Source: Fragilaria radians (lineage: Eukaryota > Bacillariophyta > Fragilariophyceae > Fragilariales > Fragilariaceae). From it: 64,000 nucleotides of DNA. The notes beneath the pieces were generated by a model. It had not been told where the DNA came from, made no database searches, and saw nothing but the letters and a program-made list of their open reading frames with translations. Within the stretch, counting starts at the first letter, position 1. Each line of letters starts with the position of its first letter. The position numbers were made by a program, and so were the translations under genes. Shown piece by piece: positions 47,001-59,876 of the stretch. The DNA lies in contig CAAAJI010000002.1 in the NCBI GenBank assembly GCA_900642245.1, positions 313,070-377,069 on the forward strand, written 5' to 3'.

Positions 47001-48862
47001 GGTCAATTAGTCAAGAAGCCCACGAAACTTTAGCTGTTGCGATGAACTCCATGGGTGCTCGATCGAATACAGGAGAAGGCGGAGAGGATCCAAAGAGATT
47101 CATTGATAATCGCCGTTCCGCAATTAAACAGGTTGCTTCAGGCAGATTTGGTGTAACATCTCATTATTTGGCAAATAGTGATCAAATTCAAATTAAAATG
47201 GCACAGGGTGCAAAGCCTGGAGAAGGCGGCGAACTTCCAGGATTTAAAGTTTCGGAATATATTGCAAATAATCGCCATACCACCCCTGGAGTTGGTCTCA
47301 TTTCTCCTCCTCCTCATCATGATATTTATTCCATTGAAGACTTGGCACAGCTAATTCATGACTTGAAAAATGCTCAACCGAACGGTGAAGTCTCGGTCAA
47401 GTTGGTTTCTGAAGTTGGTGTTGGCGTTGTTGCAGCTGGAGTTGCAAAAGCCCTATCCGACCACATCACAATAAGCGGACATGACGGTGGAACAGGTGCT
47501 GCGGCATGGACTGGAGTTAAAGGTGCAGGATTGCCTTGGGAATTAGGTCTTGCTGAGACACAACAGACATTGGTCTTGAATGGGTTACGGGACCGCATCA
47601 AGCTTCAAACGGATGGCCAACTTAAGACTGGACGAGATGTAGCTATCGCGTGTCTATTAGGTGCTGAAGAATTCGGGTTTGCTACTGCTCCTTTGATTGC
47701 GATGGGATGTATTATGATGCGCAAGTGTCATTTAAACACATGCCCTGTGGGTATCGCAACACAAGACGAAGAGTTGAGGAGAAAGTTTTCAGGTCAACCT
47801 GAACACGTGGTAAACTATTTGATGCTTTTGGCAGAAGACGTTCGTGAGATAATGGCAAAGCTTGGATACCGCAAAATGGAAGATATGATAGGCCAAACGC
47901 AGCATCTCGAAGTCAACACTCGTGGACTACACTACAAAAGTAGAGGCCTTGATTTGAGTCCACTCCTCACTCCAGCCTCGGAGTTAAATCCCTCAGCAGG
48001 GATTCGCAACTTGACAGGACAATACCATGGTTTGGACGTAGCCAAGGACAATAGCTTTATCGGAAAAGCAGCGGCTGCGTTAGACAAAGGTGAAAAGGTA
48101 ATAATCGAAGACGAATGCACAAATCTTAACAGAACAATGGGTACCATGCTTTCATATAATGTTTCTAAAAAATACGGCAAGGATGGGTTACCTGATGACA
48201 CCATTCAGATTAAACTTAAAGGTCATGGAGGTCAGTCTATGGGTTTTACTTTGGCGAAAGGAATTACGATGACCGTTGAAGGTGACGCTAACGACTATAC
48301 CGGGAAAGGTTTGTCTGGAGGGAAGATTGCAGTATATCCCCGTCCGGAGGTAATTGCAGATGGCTTCAAGGCTGAGGATCACGTAGTTGTTGGAAATGTT
48401 TGTCTTTATGGCGCAACAGCCGGAAAAGCCTTTTTCCGCGGGAAGGCAGGGGAACGTTTCTGTGTGCGAAATTCAGGTGCTTTGGCAGTTGTCGAAGGTG
48501 TCGGCGATCATGGTTGTGAGTATATGACAGGAGGAGTCGTTGTCTGTTTGGCTGAGACTGGTCGCAACTTCGCTGCTGGAATGAGTGGAGGAATCGCGTA
48601 CATTTATGACCCTGATGGTAAATTTCCAGCTCGATGTAACATGGGATTAGTTGGACTAGACAAGATTGATTCCGAAGAAGAAAAGAAGGAAGTCTATGAC
48701 TTCATCAAAGAACACGTCGTGCACACCGGTTCCACACTGGGCCAAGAAATGCTTGACGAGTGGGACACAAGAGTGGATAAATTTGTTAAAGTGTTTCCAC
48801 ATGACTTCAAGAGAGTTTTGCTGGAGCGAAAGGCTGCGGAGGCAGCAGTTGAGGCTGCATAA
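44010..48862 (+). CDS. gltB: Glutamate synthase (GOGAT) large subunit, mitochondrial type
   Basis: There are two exons, 44010-44361 and 44481-48862, split by a 119-nt intron (GCAG|GTGAGG ... TCTATAG|GTGTT) that restores [14 protein letters not shown]. The product is 1577 residues. Residues 1-73 are rich in Arg, Ser and Ala with few acids, which looks like a mitochondrial presequence. Cys74 in ENCGVGLVA is the expected N-terminal nucleophile of the class II glutaminase domain. The central domain, the FMN-binding synthase domain ([18 protein letters not shown]) and the [3Fe-4S] cysteines 1194, 1200 and 1205 ([12 protein letters not shown]) follow. The C-terminal GxGxG beta-helix ([14 protein letters not shown]) ends the protein. 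There is no fused NAD(P)H-oxidising beta domain, unlike fungal and plant NADH-GOGAT, so a separate small subunit is expected. It makes two glutamates from glutamine and 2-oxoglutarate. Confidence 0.95.
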
Positions 48863-49549
48863 GTGTATGAAATTCTGAATAAGTTTGAGATTTAATTTGT
48901 TAAGTTAAGATTTTAAAGTACCGTTTAATTGGTAAAAGATGCTTAAGGGATGCTGAATTTTTACATCTGAGAAGGATTATTTTGTGTTAGTAGAGAGTGA
49001 GTATGAGAATTACATCGTCACATCTACCAAATACATCGAAGAAGTCGTGTATTTAAAGAAATATCTCCATTTTGTAACAGTATTTTAGTTAAAGATTTTG
49101 TTTTAATACCTCTTCCCAACTCATTGACTGCTCTATTTGGGGATCTTACAGGCTGCATAAGAAAACCGAGTGGTTGAACTTTACTAGTATAATTGTATGA
49201 AATCTAGAATGACTAATATCCAAACGTCATGTCGAAAACAGTGATGAGACTGCAAAGTTATCAAATTGGTGTAAGGTTCCCTACAAAAGGGAATTTTACA
49301 AACAGAAATGCCCTATCATTAAGAATTGTCCGCCAGTATCAGAGCGAGAATAATTAATCAGCAGGAAGATGTTAAGTAACCACGTGTACCCAGACATGGT
49401 TTTATCAATCATTATCAGGAGCAGCAGTGAAAAAGTGACTTTTATTTTGGTCAGGGGTTCTACAATTATGATGATGGAAACAAAGCTGTGGCAAGTGATG
49501 GATGGAAGTAGAAGTTGAATTCTGACATATAGTTTCTTGAAGAAAAAGG
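48863..49549. other. Intergenic; 3' flank of GOGAT
   Basis: No gene seen. Confidence 0.55.
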
Positions 49550-49770
49550 AGGTTCCAGACTTCTGGATTATCATACTTGAAGAGTTCAGAATGAAGCTAG
49601 AATGAGATCCACAATACCAGATGATTAGTTAATGATTCATGTTCCGAATAAGATTACAAGTGATTATGGACTATAGGTGCTTTTTTGAAGAAAATTGTGC
49701 AAGTAAATCCAGTTAAAAGGAACACCACGTCCAAGAATTGAATTTACGTTTGAGAGAATAATGGCACGTC
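49550..49770 (+). mobile_element. Copia gag fragment (relic)
   Basis: In frame pieces this reads VPDFWIIILEEFRMKLE, then IPDD-stop-LMIHVPNKITSDYGL and LNLRLRE. It follows the gag order seen at 15.7 and 23.2 kb (PEVWITELEDIRVRL, ENQFMIHVLNNLTADYDL). There are many stops. Confidence 0.6.
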
Positions 49771-51586
49771 TGATGATATTTTTCACTTCAGTTCAAGCAA
49801 ACATTTCAAAATGGTGGAAATCTTTTATCACCAAGCAGAGCCAAGCAAAGTAAAGAAGGATCAAGAAAGGCAGAGGGATTTTGGCGCATAAAATTGATTT
49901 GTCATTGGCAAATCTCTAAACTTTCAATAGTCAAAGAGGAAATCAAAGTTAGTCTAAGATAGGATATTAAGTACCAAGACGGGTTTTGATTCAGGATTTG
50001 TCTCATGTTATGACAAAATACATCTACTGCAAGTATAATGGAATCTAAAGTACCTGAGAAAACAGTTGATCTAGGCTTTGGAAAGACAGCACACTGCATT
50101 GCTAAGGCCTTTTTGAGACATCTTATTGTCACAACAAAGCAAATTTCAGGGAAAGGAGGGATTGCCAATTGGTCTGTATGTTTGAAGGATACCCTCTTTG
50201 TCCTTACTGTGATGTGGGTAGGATGTCTGTACCAAATTGTGTTCACTCTTTTAAATTAAGTTTTGGATGTTATTCTGTATGATTACCCCTAGTAGCTGAT
50301 ACCAATCTTGCTCAAAAAAAAATTTCAACTTCACGTCCTCATTACTGATATTCTTCTACCAGTCGTGTTTACATTTAAGTACTTAAGATATACGAGAAAT
50401 ACCTCTTGACACCCTCTCAATTAACCACTATTCAATCCTTTGGCTTTCCAAGAAAATTGTTTCCTGAGACTTGCTCCTCACAGCTTTGGTAGAAATATGG
50501 ACATCATTGTAATCTGCCCTTACAAATATGATCATGATTTACAAGATTTTTAACACAGTAATGAAGTATGTCATTAAATAAAGAGATGTCACTTGAACAA
50601 GAGCTTTGGCGATGGAAAAATAATCAATGAGATATTGAAACTTATGAGGATGATTTTGAAGGAGATAATACAGAGGATGGATTCCAAGTGAAAGAAGATG
50701 AGAAGAAAGGAACTGCTAATAAGGAGGATGAAGCGAAGGCTCCAAGCCCAAAGGTAGTCAAGGAAAGGAAAAAATCAGGGCTTGTTTATCCCAGAATATT
50801 TAAATTGATGCCTCATATTCTGGAATTGCGCAGATTGCAGACTAAGCCAACTTTTCAATCATTTGTAGAATAAACAAGGACTTTTAAAAACTGCTAAAAG
50901 TAATGATAGCATCAAAAGCAAGTTTCTCAAAAATGTTGCTGGTGCTTCAATTAAACAATGCACTTTCATTCTAAGGTTCAGAATAGTGTTCTTTGTGTAA
51001 AATGTTTCATAACTCTGAAGTACCTCTATTGTGATTGATCTCACTAGCATAAAATTCTTGATCTGCACAAATTCCTTAGACTTCAAGAACATCATCATAG
51101 CACTTGGCATGTTTGCATAAATCAAATATATTCTGCTTGTTGAATCATGTAAACCAGATGTTACGATATTTTTTTGAGTCATAATGAATTCCTTCTCGTT
51201 CTTCAAATCCTCGTGCTGCAAGTTTGTGCAATACACTCCATTGGATTTATTTTTTCATACCAGAATGCATCAAAATCAAAATCTTCAAGTCGCGCATTTT
51301 GATGCGTCTCGAAATCTTCAGAAACAATTAACTATCAAAATCGTGGTATTCATCAGTAGGAAAATGGTACAGTATAATTATTAATCTGAGGAGCACTAGT
51401 GGTTGTCAGCTCTAATTGTGTTACGTTCTTAAAAAAGCTAGTTCTCATATAAAGAATTCGCTTTTATTCGACTTCCTATAAAATTTGAATACCAGTGAAC
51501 AAATACTGGGAGTGCCAAAACTTTGTCTAAGTCTAATTTTTACACGTTCGCATTCAAAAATTCTCTTTTTTTTCTTCTGGGAGTAG
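49771..51586. other. Spacer; unassigned short ORFs
   Basis: ORFs at 50038-50259 and 50688-50873 (Lys/Glu-rich) could be further retroelement debris but carry no diagnostic motif. A short first exon of the next gene may lie in the last few hundred bases; none could be fixed. Confidence 0.4.
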
Positions 51587-52507
51587 CAAAACAGGAAAAG
51601 CAATTTGATTCCCAGTGCACTTGAATCAAATACACTTTATCCTGAAGGAATCTCTTCTCCTCATAATTCGATTCCTAATCCTCAAAAAGCCATGTCAAAA
51701 AAACTAATGATGGATAGTTGTGATGAAGCCCTCGATAAACAGGATACACGGATCACTTTACCGCATCAGTCTCAATACTTTTCAGCCGATCAATCAGTGC
51801 ACAGAAAAGGCCCAGGCTCCGAGGATACAAACTTATTGAAAATCATGAAATCGGCAAGCGGTTTGGAAAGAAGGGATGGCATAGTAACCGCTAGCCTAAA
51901 ACTAAAAAGGAATTCTTCTTTTGATTCAACAGCTGGAAAAAAGCTCAAGAATGATTACGCACTAAGTTTGAATGATTTCGACGGCCTGAATACAAATAGA
52001 TTCAAAGAAAACAGCGACCAACAAAGAAAGGAACGAAATCGAAAACCCAGCAGGAAGAGCAAAAGAAATCCGCCAAGTATTTTCGATTTGATCCTCACCG
52101 ATCGCGACTCAGATGTCAGCGATATATCCATGGATGATGTTGACTGGATTGCAAATTTCGAAAAATTAGATATTGATCATTTGAATGAAAAGCTAAAAAT
52201 TGAGCAAGCCTTTAACGCTGGAGATGTAAATTTTGTGAGTTTGATGAAAAATGATGGTTTGTTACCACAATCAATTGTTGATTATGGAAAAGAACGAACA
52301 GAAAAGGGATACAAGACTATCATTCTAGAAAAAAAATCTGACAAAATTTTGGGCAGAGTAAAGCTAAGATCATTTCAAAGAGGTTCAAAACATCGTGAGT
52401 CACTTGTCGATACTTTAACCAAGTCAAGCGAATGGCAAAGCCACAAGAGTCTCCTTGATGATTGGAGAACATTTATCGAAGAAATACATCCCCAAAAGAG
52501 GATATAA
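51587..52507 (+). CDS. Hypothetical basic, low-complexity protein; 5' end unresolved
   Basis: The frame is open from 51587 to the TAA ending at 52507. The first in-frame ATG is at 51692 (MSKKLMMDS), giving about 271 residues. A TAG at 51584-51586 sits right after a strong pyrimidine tract (ttctcttttttttcttct), which looks like a splice acceptor, so an upstream exon is likely. The protein is Ser/Lys/Asp-rich with a basic patch (RKPSRKSKRNPP). The part after it (from IFDLILTDRDSDVSD) is acidic, then helical and possibly folded (KLDIDHLNEKLKIEQAF ... WQSHKSLLDDWRTFIEE). No known domain, signal peptide or membrane helix was seen. It may be nuclear. The function is unknown. Confidence 0.6.
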   Translation, partial: QNRKSNLIPSALESNTLYPEGISSPHNSIPNPQKAMSKKLMMDSCDEALDKQDTRITLPHQSQYFSADQSVHRKGPGSEDTNLLKIMKSASGLERRDGIVTASLKLKRNSSFDSTAGKKLKNDYALSLNDFDGLNTNRFKENSDQQRKERNRKPSRKSKRNPPSIFDLILTDRDSDVSDISMDDVDWIANFEKLDIDHLNEKLKIEQAFNAGDVNFVSLMKNDGLLPQSIVDYGKERTEKGYKTIILEKKSDKILGRVKLRSFQRGSKHRESLVDTLTKSSEWQSHKSLLDDWRTFIEEIHPQKRI

Positions 52508-54454
52508 ATACATCATACATTTTATGGATGTCATCATTGTATTTGTCACCAATTACGGGACTATTCATGAGTATTTACATTGGCTTTTGCTGAATTTGTT
52601 TGAGTTTATTGATATTCTCTGGATTATATATCCACTGTTTGATCCGGAGGAATAAGTAAACGCGAATATTTAGATAATTGGATATGATATCGATTGAATT
52701 CTTTATACTTATTCTTTTTAAGTTCATATAGAATACTGTGCAATATTTGAACTCTAGCTAGTTCTTTGAAGTGCAGTCACTTTTTTTCATCCCGGTTGTC
52801 GGATTTTCATTCGCATTTAGCTTTTTAAGATCAACTATACCATAATCCTTACTCGAAATGTCCCAAAGCAATCGTTATGCATTGGCCCGGAACTATGTTC
52901 ATCAGCATATTGCTGATCTAACCTGTAGAATCCAATTATTGTTCTAACTTTAATCTGATGAATGATCCCTTCCACGACTCATCTGTTCTCTGAATCATCT
53001 ACTCATGCATTGCCGACGTACATTCTGATGTTTGTAGTACGGCTTTGATATGCAGAACATGCTTGGTTGATACAGCCAACTCAGCTACTTCAAAAGAAGA
53101 CGATTCATGTGCTAAATGAATGTGTACCTTCGCCTTCCTCGCATTTCGCTACTTTCGAAAATGGCATTACATTTGAAAGTCAAATCAATACTTTAAGCGC
53201 TATTTCAAAGTTATGTTTTCTCCCTTTTCTTCCATTTAACTACAATGTATACTAACGATGCATCCTCACCCCAAACAACATCTCACGCAAGAAAAAAGTA
53301 CACATGGAAGGTAGTGCTTGAATCTCTTGGACAATTTCGTTTCTTTACTATTGTGCTCAAGGTATAAAACACTAAGGCGGCTCTGTGGTGTACGTTCAAT
53401 GCCCTTTAGAAGATAAAATACTCTTGAAAGTTTGATGCTCGTATTTGATTACCCAGGGGGCATTTTCAACATTGTTTGTCTTGTCTTATGTTTGGCCTAT
53501 AATTTCTGTCCATATTAGCCAATGCGGCTCATCAGAAATGAATTTACTCTCTGATCCAACCATACGCTGCCGTATTAATCGTTGATGAATTCATCTCTTG
53601 CTCAGAAATCCATAAAAAATAACTATGCTGACATGATATTGTCTGGATGCACTTAACATCTTGTCAAAATCTTTAGCACCCTACTAGCAAATAATGAGTT
53701 TGCACTTTGAGGACATCTTCAAAAATTTAAAGTCATCAACATACCACTTCTACCCAACATTCTATGTTTTTGCGTAATAATCTTGGAGATATGTGGAATT
53801 CATTACTCTGGAATAGACAGATTGACATTTTCAAAGAATAGATAAAAACTATCAGTCAGGTTGATGTTCTTCCACTTACTTTTACTCCATTGTATAGAGT
53901 ATTGATATCATGTAACTTTTTCTAGATTCATTTTTGGAAAAAGAATATGAATTTGAATTTAAAAATGCTTCATCTTATGTGCCCCCTTTTCTTTTTTGAA
54001 TTCTCTCATGATCAACATCTTGATTTGGTTTGTTGAGTAAAGTTAAGGAAAGATTAGATTTCTATAATCCTAAATTTTTTTTGTCTTTAAGGGTGTTAAA
54101 CTTATGTCATATGCTTACTATCTTTATCTCAAACAAAGTTCTCTAATTTGGCAAATAACGTAAAAGTTACAACCTTTGCCCACATGAAAAAGAAGCAAGA
54201 TATTTGAATAGGTAGGTCATGTATAATTCAATACAAAATTTGGAAGATAAAGGTGTAGCTCTTTGACTGTCTTTTTCAAGATTCATGAAACAATCCATTG
54301 TTGGATTAGAGTCACTTTAGACCTAAGCTTAGTCATAAAGCATATGCCAAAAGACAAAAATTGCATTTATTTGCATCAGTGGCAGCTAGTCTGTGTATGG
54401 CATTGTAAATTTATGATCACCATTAGAGATTATAGTTTTCCCCAAGGGTATTGA
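52508..54454. other. Intergenic; no gene seen
   Basis: AT-rich spacer between convergent genes, with short ORFs only. Confidence 0.5.
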
Positions 54455-56993
54455 TTATGATGCTGTTGGCAAATTCTGGCTCATTACACTTGATGAAACA
54501 GGATGTCCTGAGGAAACTACATCAGGACACATTTTTCCTGGTGGGGAGGTGTTACATGCTTCAGTCAGTTGATTAGATATTAGATCTTCTGACTTTGTAC
54601 TTGTCACGTTGCTTTTTATAGGGGTAGCTAGCTGTGAAATTGGTATGACACCACGTCGTTCATGGACTGACCATTTTAATCCCAACGACGTAAGTCTCTC
54701 CACAAATTCTTCTTTGAGCTTGTGCTTTTGACGGGCAGTACGTTGGCGATTTATCCACCTCCCTAAAGCTTTTGGGGGATCATCATCGGTTTTAAAGTTT
54801 GCTGGGACATTCCCATCCCAGTCACCATCCATGGATTTCCGCTCTTTGACGTAGTGAACTAATGTCTCGAACATAGATTGCCATGTTGTTGTTGACAATA
54901 CTGACCATTTAAGTCCAATTCCTTCAAGTTCCTTGAATGATAACAAATGTGAGTGATAATGCCAATCCATTCTTTGGTAAGCTCAGATGGAGTCTTACCA
55001 TTTGGCGATCCTTACGTAACTTTCCGGCTTGATAAAGGCTTCGTTGACGATTAATCCAACGGCCAAGATTTCTCTCCTCTCCATCTTCATCAATCATACT
55101 TCCACCTTTAATTTTATAAGCTGTCGGGACATTACCATCCCACTCTGACCCATCCTTTGTCTTTTCTGAAACATATAACAAAAGTTCATCCATCATATCC
55201 TGCCAAGAGTTAGTGGACAAGACACTCCATTTGAGACCCGTACTCATCAGCTTAATCTCTCTCTCTTTCTTTAGTACTCCTTTATGCTTAGCTGATCGTT
55301 GATTGTTAATCCACCGTCCAAGCGCCTTCCCATCTGTTGTTTTGTACGTTGTAGGAACATTACCGTCCCATTCGACTTCTTTTCTTTCTTTTTCCGTCAT
55401 TCCAGTCGTATCGACTGTCTGCTCCTTGACGAATTCCAACAAACATTCAAACATTTCGTCCCATTTTTGTGACGATGCCTTATTTGCTGCACTATAATTG
55501 TACTCTGTGTGGTTGTCTGGCAAGCACTGTTGTGAGTTAACTCTATTATACGTTGTTTTCTCCTGTGAGAGGGTTGACCTTGTCTTCTTTCTGCACGATG
55601 AGGATGAGATTTCACCATGTTCGAAATTTTCAGGTGGAATATAGCCTGCAGCAGCCCTAGCTCGTGCTCGGATGGCTTCCATGTCACGATCATCATTTGC
55701 TATATATGCATGTGTCTCAAGCAAACTACAAGACTTTGCAGTTTTTGTTAAGTCTGAGATGGCTATGGAAGTAAAATCAATCGAAGCTGAAGCTGCTTCT
55801 ACAGCACTTACTGCGGCCGCAACAGCATCATAGTCAACCAAAATTCCATTAGATGATAGTGATAATGACCTGGATTTTTCTTCGCTAGCGTAACCATTCT
55901 CTTTGCTTGGCTTTCTATCCTGTGAATTAGTTGATTGCGACACAGAATTTGCAGGGTAATTACTCTGAACTGGATCTGATACCACTTTACATATATGACT
56001 GCCAGAGCTTCCTGTGACTGTTTCAACGACCCGTGCAATATCGGCCAATTGCTCCGCCATAGCAGCCGCAACCACACATTTTTCTACGTCCATTTCTATC
56101 TCTTCAACTCCCATGACCGAAGGTTCCCCCAGAGACGCTACAGAATACAATCGCTCGCGCTTTATCGATATCTTAGCGGGTAAGGCAGGATGTTGATCTG
56201 ATGATTGAACTGTAAATTCTGATTTTTCGTCTTGCAACGATCTTTGAAGTGCTGATGTTGCTGTTTCTCCTATTTCACCCATGACACTGCAATATCCAGT
56301 ACTCCCCATTGTCAAAGATATGTCTGACATTCCTCCCCATGACTCAAATCTATCGCGCCGTTTGGTAGAATTTCCAATAAGGGCTTCAAGAAGTAGCTGT
56401 TTGTCGCCATGATCAATTGTTTGATTGTCGGATGCCTCGTTCGAGTCTTGATCATCATGGTGTATTAGGCCCTTATGCTGGTATCCGCTTTCAGAATGAG
56501 ATATCTCTTCGCCTAATTCACCTATTTGATCTAAATTTCCAGAGGACAGATTGAATAAGGGTAATAATTCAACGTTTTCAGTCTCAGAAGGTTGGGGGGG
56601 ATTAAAATCAGATGTGCAAAGCAATCCATCGGATGATCCAGGGATTGCATCGAATGAGCCTAATCCGAAAGCTGCATCATCTAGACTTCCCAAAGATGAT
56701 ATTCTGACCCTCCCTTCAGATAATTTTCTTTTTCTCGAAAGTGCATCAGTTGTTGTACTAAGCGACAATACATCAAATGAAGCTCTTCGACTTCGTTGAT
56801 TGGAGGCATGATTTGACTTGAACTCAAAATTTTGGAGAATATCTTCATCGATCATTTCCTGAAAGGTAGTATTGGCAGTCGTTTCGCTTGATTGTGCCGA
56901 TGCTAAGTCCGATTCCCCTGTTAACAATTGTGTGTATGAGAGAGGATCAAGAGAGGAAACAATACCAACCGCTGCCTTTGCCGACATGCTCAT
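54455..56993 (-). CDS. Protein with three helicase-associated (HA) domains
   Basis: There are two exons, 54999-56993 and 54455-54931. The 67-nt intron (54932-54998; ATG|GTAAGA ... TTCAAG|GAACTT) is confirmed because splicing joins RKDRQM to ELEGIGLKWS, the same seam as in the first repeat. The ATG at 56993 is chosen because the longer frame begins with TTG. The product is 823 residues. The first about 500 are polar and Ser-rich, with a conserved-looking RFESWGGMSD patch (near 216) and Ala-rich helices. Three HA domains (PF03457 type) follow at about 508-590, 595-675 and 676-745. Each has a W...WDGNVP, a LGRWIN[NR]QR and a GLKWS element. HA domains are helical modules first found beside helicases and thought to bind nucleic acid; no helicase is present here. 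A nuclear DNA-binding role is an inference. Confidence 0.85.
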
Positions 56994-58466
56994 TGTATTT
57001 GACAAAACGACTATAATGATATAAGCTCCAATACAGTGATTTCAATGGTATATTTGGAACTCTTCCAACGATAAGTTTTAACGTTACTGCTAAGGTTTCC
57101 AAGAATCAACACGATGTCGTCAATTCACAAAATAACTTAAGGCGAATGAGTGCTTCTAAGTACTATAATGTACTCAGCGTAAAGACAATTCAGTTTTGGT
57201 CTTCATTCACCTGCCAATTCTTGGACATCAAGCCTAAAACTAGGATTGAAAGAAATGGCTTCGGAAATCAATTTTGATTTTCTGGATTTCCGTCAATGGT
57301 GATTTGATTTCGTGATTACGTATGAGGTTATGAGCAGGAATTTCAAGAAAAAACAAATTCGGATTCCTGAAAGGAATACATGATTCATGTGTAGTAACTT
57401 AATACATGCTTGACTTGAGTTGCCACGCCGATCCCAACCAATTATGCAACTCTGTAGAAAGGTAAGAAAGATTCGTGGAAAAGACGAAGAGACAAACAGT
57501 GCTTTAAATTCATTGTATCAGTAAAAGTAAAAGTGTTCTCTCTAATGCAGAACTTAAAGCTAAAGGATGATACACTTTTTTCCACGTAATTAGTCTATAT
57601 TTTATATATATCCAAAGCATTATTTCGAAATTCATAAATATGTTACATTCAATAGGGTATTCTTACCTTCAAGCATGCAAGGCGATGCTCTCCTCCCAAA
57701 TTATTTATTTTCAGTAAAGATAGCTTAGCTTGAGTTATTTCAATTGTATCTTTCACGGTTCTTGCTTAAAATCAATGCCAGAATAAATTTATTCACAAAG
57801 CAGTAAGGACACCAGGTCGATTACCTTTAACTTTAAATCTCATTGATAATAATGTGTGTGATATTTTTAAAATGGGATCATGATTTATGCTAGAGTTGAG
57901 CCCTTATACAGAGGGATTAGTAAAATAAAACTGCATCAAATGATTGAAGTCTTCTGGTGAATCAGCATTTAACCGTTAGACCTTACTCTTTAATTTTGTG
58001 AAGATCATGAGGCATAAGAAAGTTCAAAATGACTAAATCTCATAAATGACGTATGCTAATATTTTAGTTCAATATAAAACTACAACTAGAACTAAACATT
58101 GTAATTCCCAAATAAAATTCGAAGTAAATTCCTTTTTTTGCTAGGCTAACCTAATCCAATAAATAAACCAAATAGGCGTAACTTGGATTGAACAACAGAG
58201 ATATTTTCGATAACCTTCGCATCACGAAACATTCATTCTCTTCACCTGCCTTTCGTGTGCCTCCTAATAAACTGATCTTGTGGAGATACCAGCGGTGTTT
58301 TTCCTTGATCAACCGAATTCGGCATAGTATACCCATCTTCAACTTTTTCAATAATTAGTATAGGAAGTAGATATAGTTGACGAATCACACCAGAATCATC
58401 AGTCATTCGTACAACGTTACAACTACTAGAAATGGGCACTGACATATAAGTGTTAGTATGACAAGA
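56994..58466. other. Upstream region of the HA-domain gene; no other gene
   Basis: Probable promoter side of the minus-strand gene. Nothing else is recognised. Confidence 0.5.
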
Positions 58467-58551
58467 GTCAGCAGTAACCGGCAATTATTCTAAGGGGTTA
58501 CAGAAAATCATTTTTGCTATGCCCTCGTGGGTTAGAATCCCACTGCTACCG
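58467..58551 (+). pseudogene. tRNA-Ser-like relic or tRNA-derived element
   Basis: The T-arm is perfect in geometry (GTGGG, a 7-nt loop TTAGAAT, CCCAC at 58527-58543). It is followed by TGCTACC-G, which pairs with GTCAGCA at 58467-58473 in five of seven positions. The D-arm region (ACC ... GGT), the anticodon-loop-like CAGAAAA and a long variable region (TTTTGCTATGCCCTC) match the layout of eukaryotic tRNA-Ser(AGA). The T-loop has A for the usual C, T33 is missing and the anticodon stem does not pair. It therefore looks like a decayed tRNA gene or the head of a SINE. Confidence 0.5.
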
Positions 58552-59792
58552 CTTGTCACGTACCATCGGTAGTTGTTAAGCTGAATATAGATTCTTATAA
58601 TTAGGGGTTTGGGTGGGTACTTTATCAACTTCAATAAGAAGTAAATTAACCCTTGAGTGATTTTTAACAGTTTTAGGAGGAAATCATTTCCGTTTCATGA
58701 TAAGGACCCTAATGTTAAGTACTTCTTACCTTTAACTTCACCATTCTACTTTGAGCTTTAGTATAGTATGAGAATGACAAGTATCCGCAATATCAGGGAA
58801 TTAATTTTCAATGGAGAGTAGGAAAACGAAAAAGCATGCTGTATTATTTTTAGAGAATAACCTGTCAGACCTTTGGTGTCAATGAATTGAGATTGCTGCT
58901 TTAAAGCTTCCTTTATATGGACTTGGCAAAATTTAAATGATTGTATGATCTGATGTGATATTGTACTTCAGGTAACAAATTCTCTAGATACTTAAGGGAT
59001 AAGCTAGACTTTACTTTCTGATCTCAGTGCAAACTAACTCAACAACAAATTATTTGCCGTTTAAGGGACAGCAAGGGTGTAATCATTTTGATTTTATTGC
59101 TTGCTCAGATACCCAAAAATTAACAGTTATGAGGTATTTACATGCATCAGACTTGAAAAGTCAAGGAACAACTGAAACCACATAGCAATTGGCTAATTGA
59201 TTGTTCACTTGGTAAAGATAAACATCCTACTCTTTTCACTGCTGATACAACGCAAATCCTTCTCTCCTGCATGCCCGTGGGCACCATGTGGCAGATTAAT
59301 GTACTTTGCAGTATGAAAAAGAACAATTTGCAATATTAGGATTATGTAAACTGCTAGATGTTATTGGATCACATCACCAACATGCAATGTTTCAACAAAT
59401 TAGTTTGATTTAGTTTGAGTTAGGGATTTCAAGAAGAGTCAGGAAATTTAGAGAAAGATACAAAAAGATTTGATATTCAGCATGGACCGAGATAGATATT
59501 TAGCTCTTGGATAAATTCTTAATTAGTCAATTATAATTTTTAGAGGGAAGAGGCTTCCTAACAAGATATAGCAGCATGCCAGTATTGGAGGGTTGTATGA
59601 GCTTGATAATAGTTGTGTTAAAAATTATGATCTTTACCCTGGTTTTCTGGCAACTGCTTTTCGATCAGTCTTACTGAGCGACTGAGAGGGTTAAGTAGCC
59701 TTGGATAGTCATTGCTATATGGTGGCTGGGTCTTACCTTCTGGTTTCTACTAGAGATTGTAATGGCTAGGAGAGTATCAAAAATCAGTATCA
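58552..59792. other. Intergenic; no gene seen
   Basis: Nothing recognised apart from AT-rich spacer. Confidence 0.5.
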
Positions 59793-59876
59793 ACTTGACT
59801 ACTACTTGGAGAGACTGGTCACTTGAGTACTATTTGGAGAGACTGGTCACTTGAGTACTATTTGGAGTGGAAGACT
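59793..59876. repeat. 28-bp tandem repeat, about 3 units
   Basis: 59793-59820, 59821-59848 and a third, diverging unit from 59849 share acttgagtactatttggag and agactggtc. The first unit differs at a few bases. It lies in non-coding DNA. Confidence 0.8.

Noticed and set aside
47138..47601. ORFs antisense to GOGAT
   Set aside because: They are shadows of a strongly conserved coding frame, with no independent features.
50688..50873. Lys/Glu-rich 61-codon ORF as a possible gene
   Set aside because: Low complexity, no start context or homology; probably debris.
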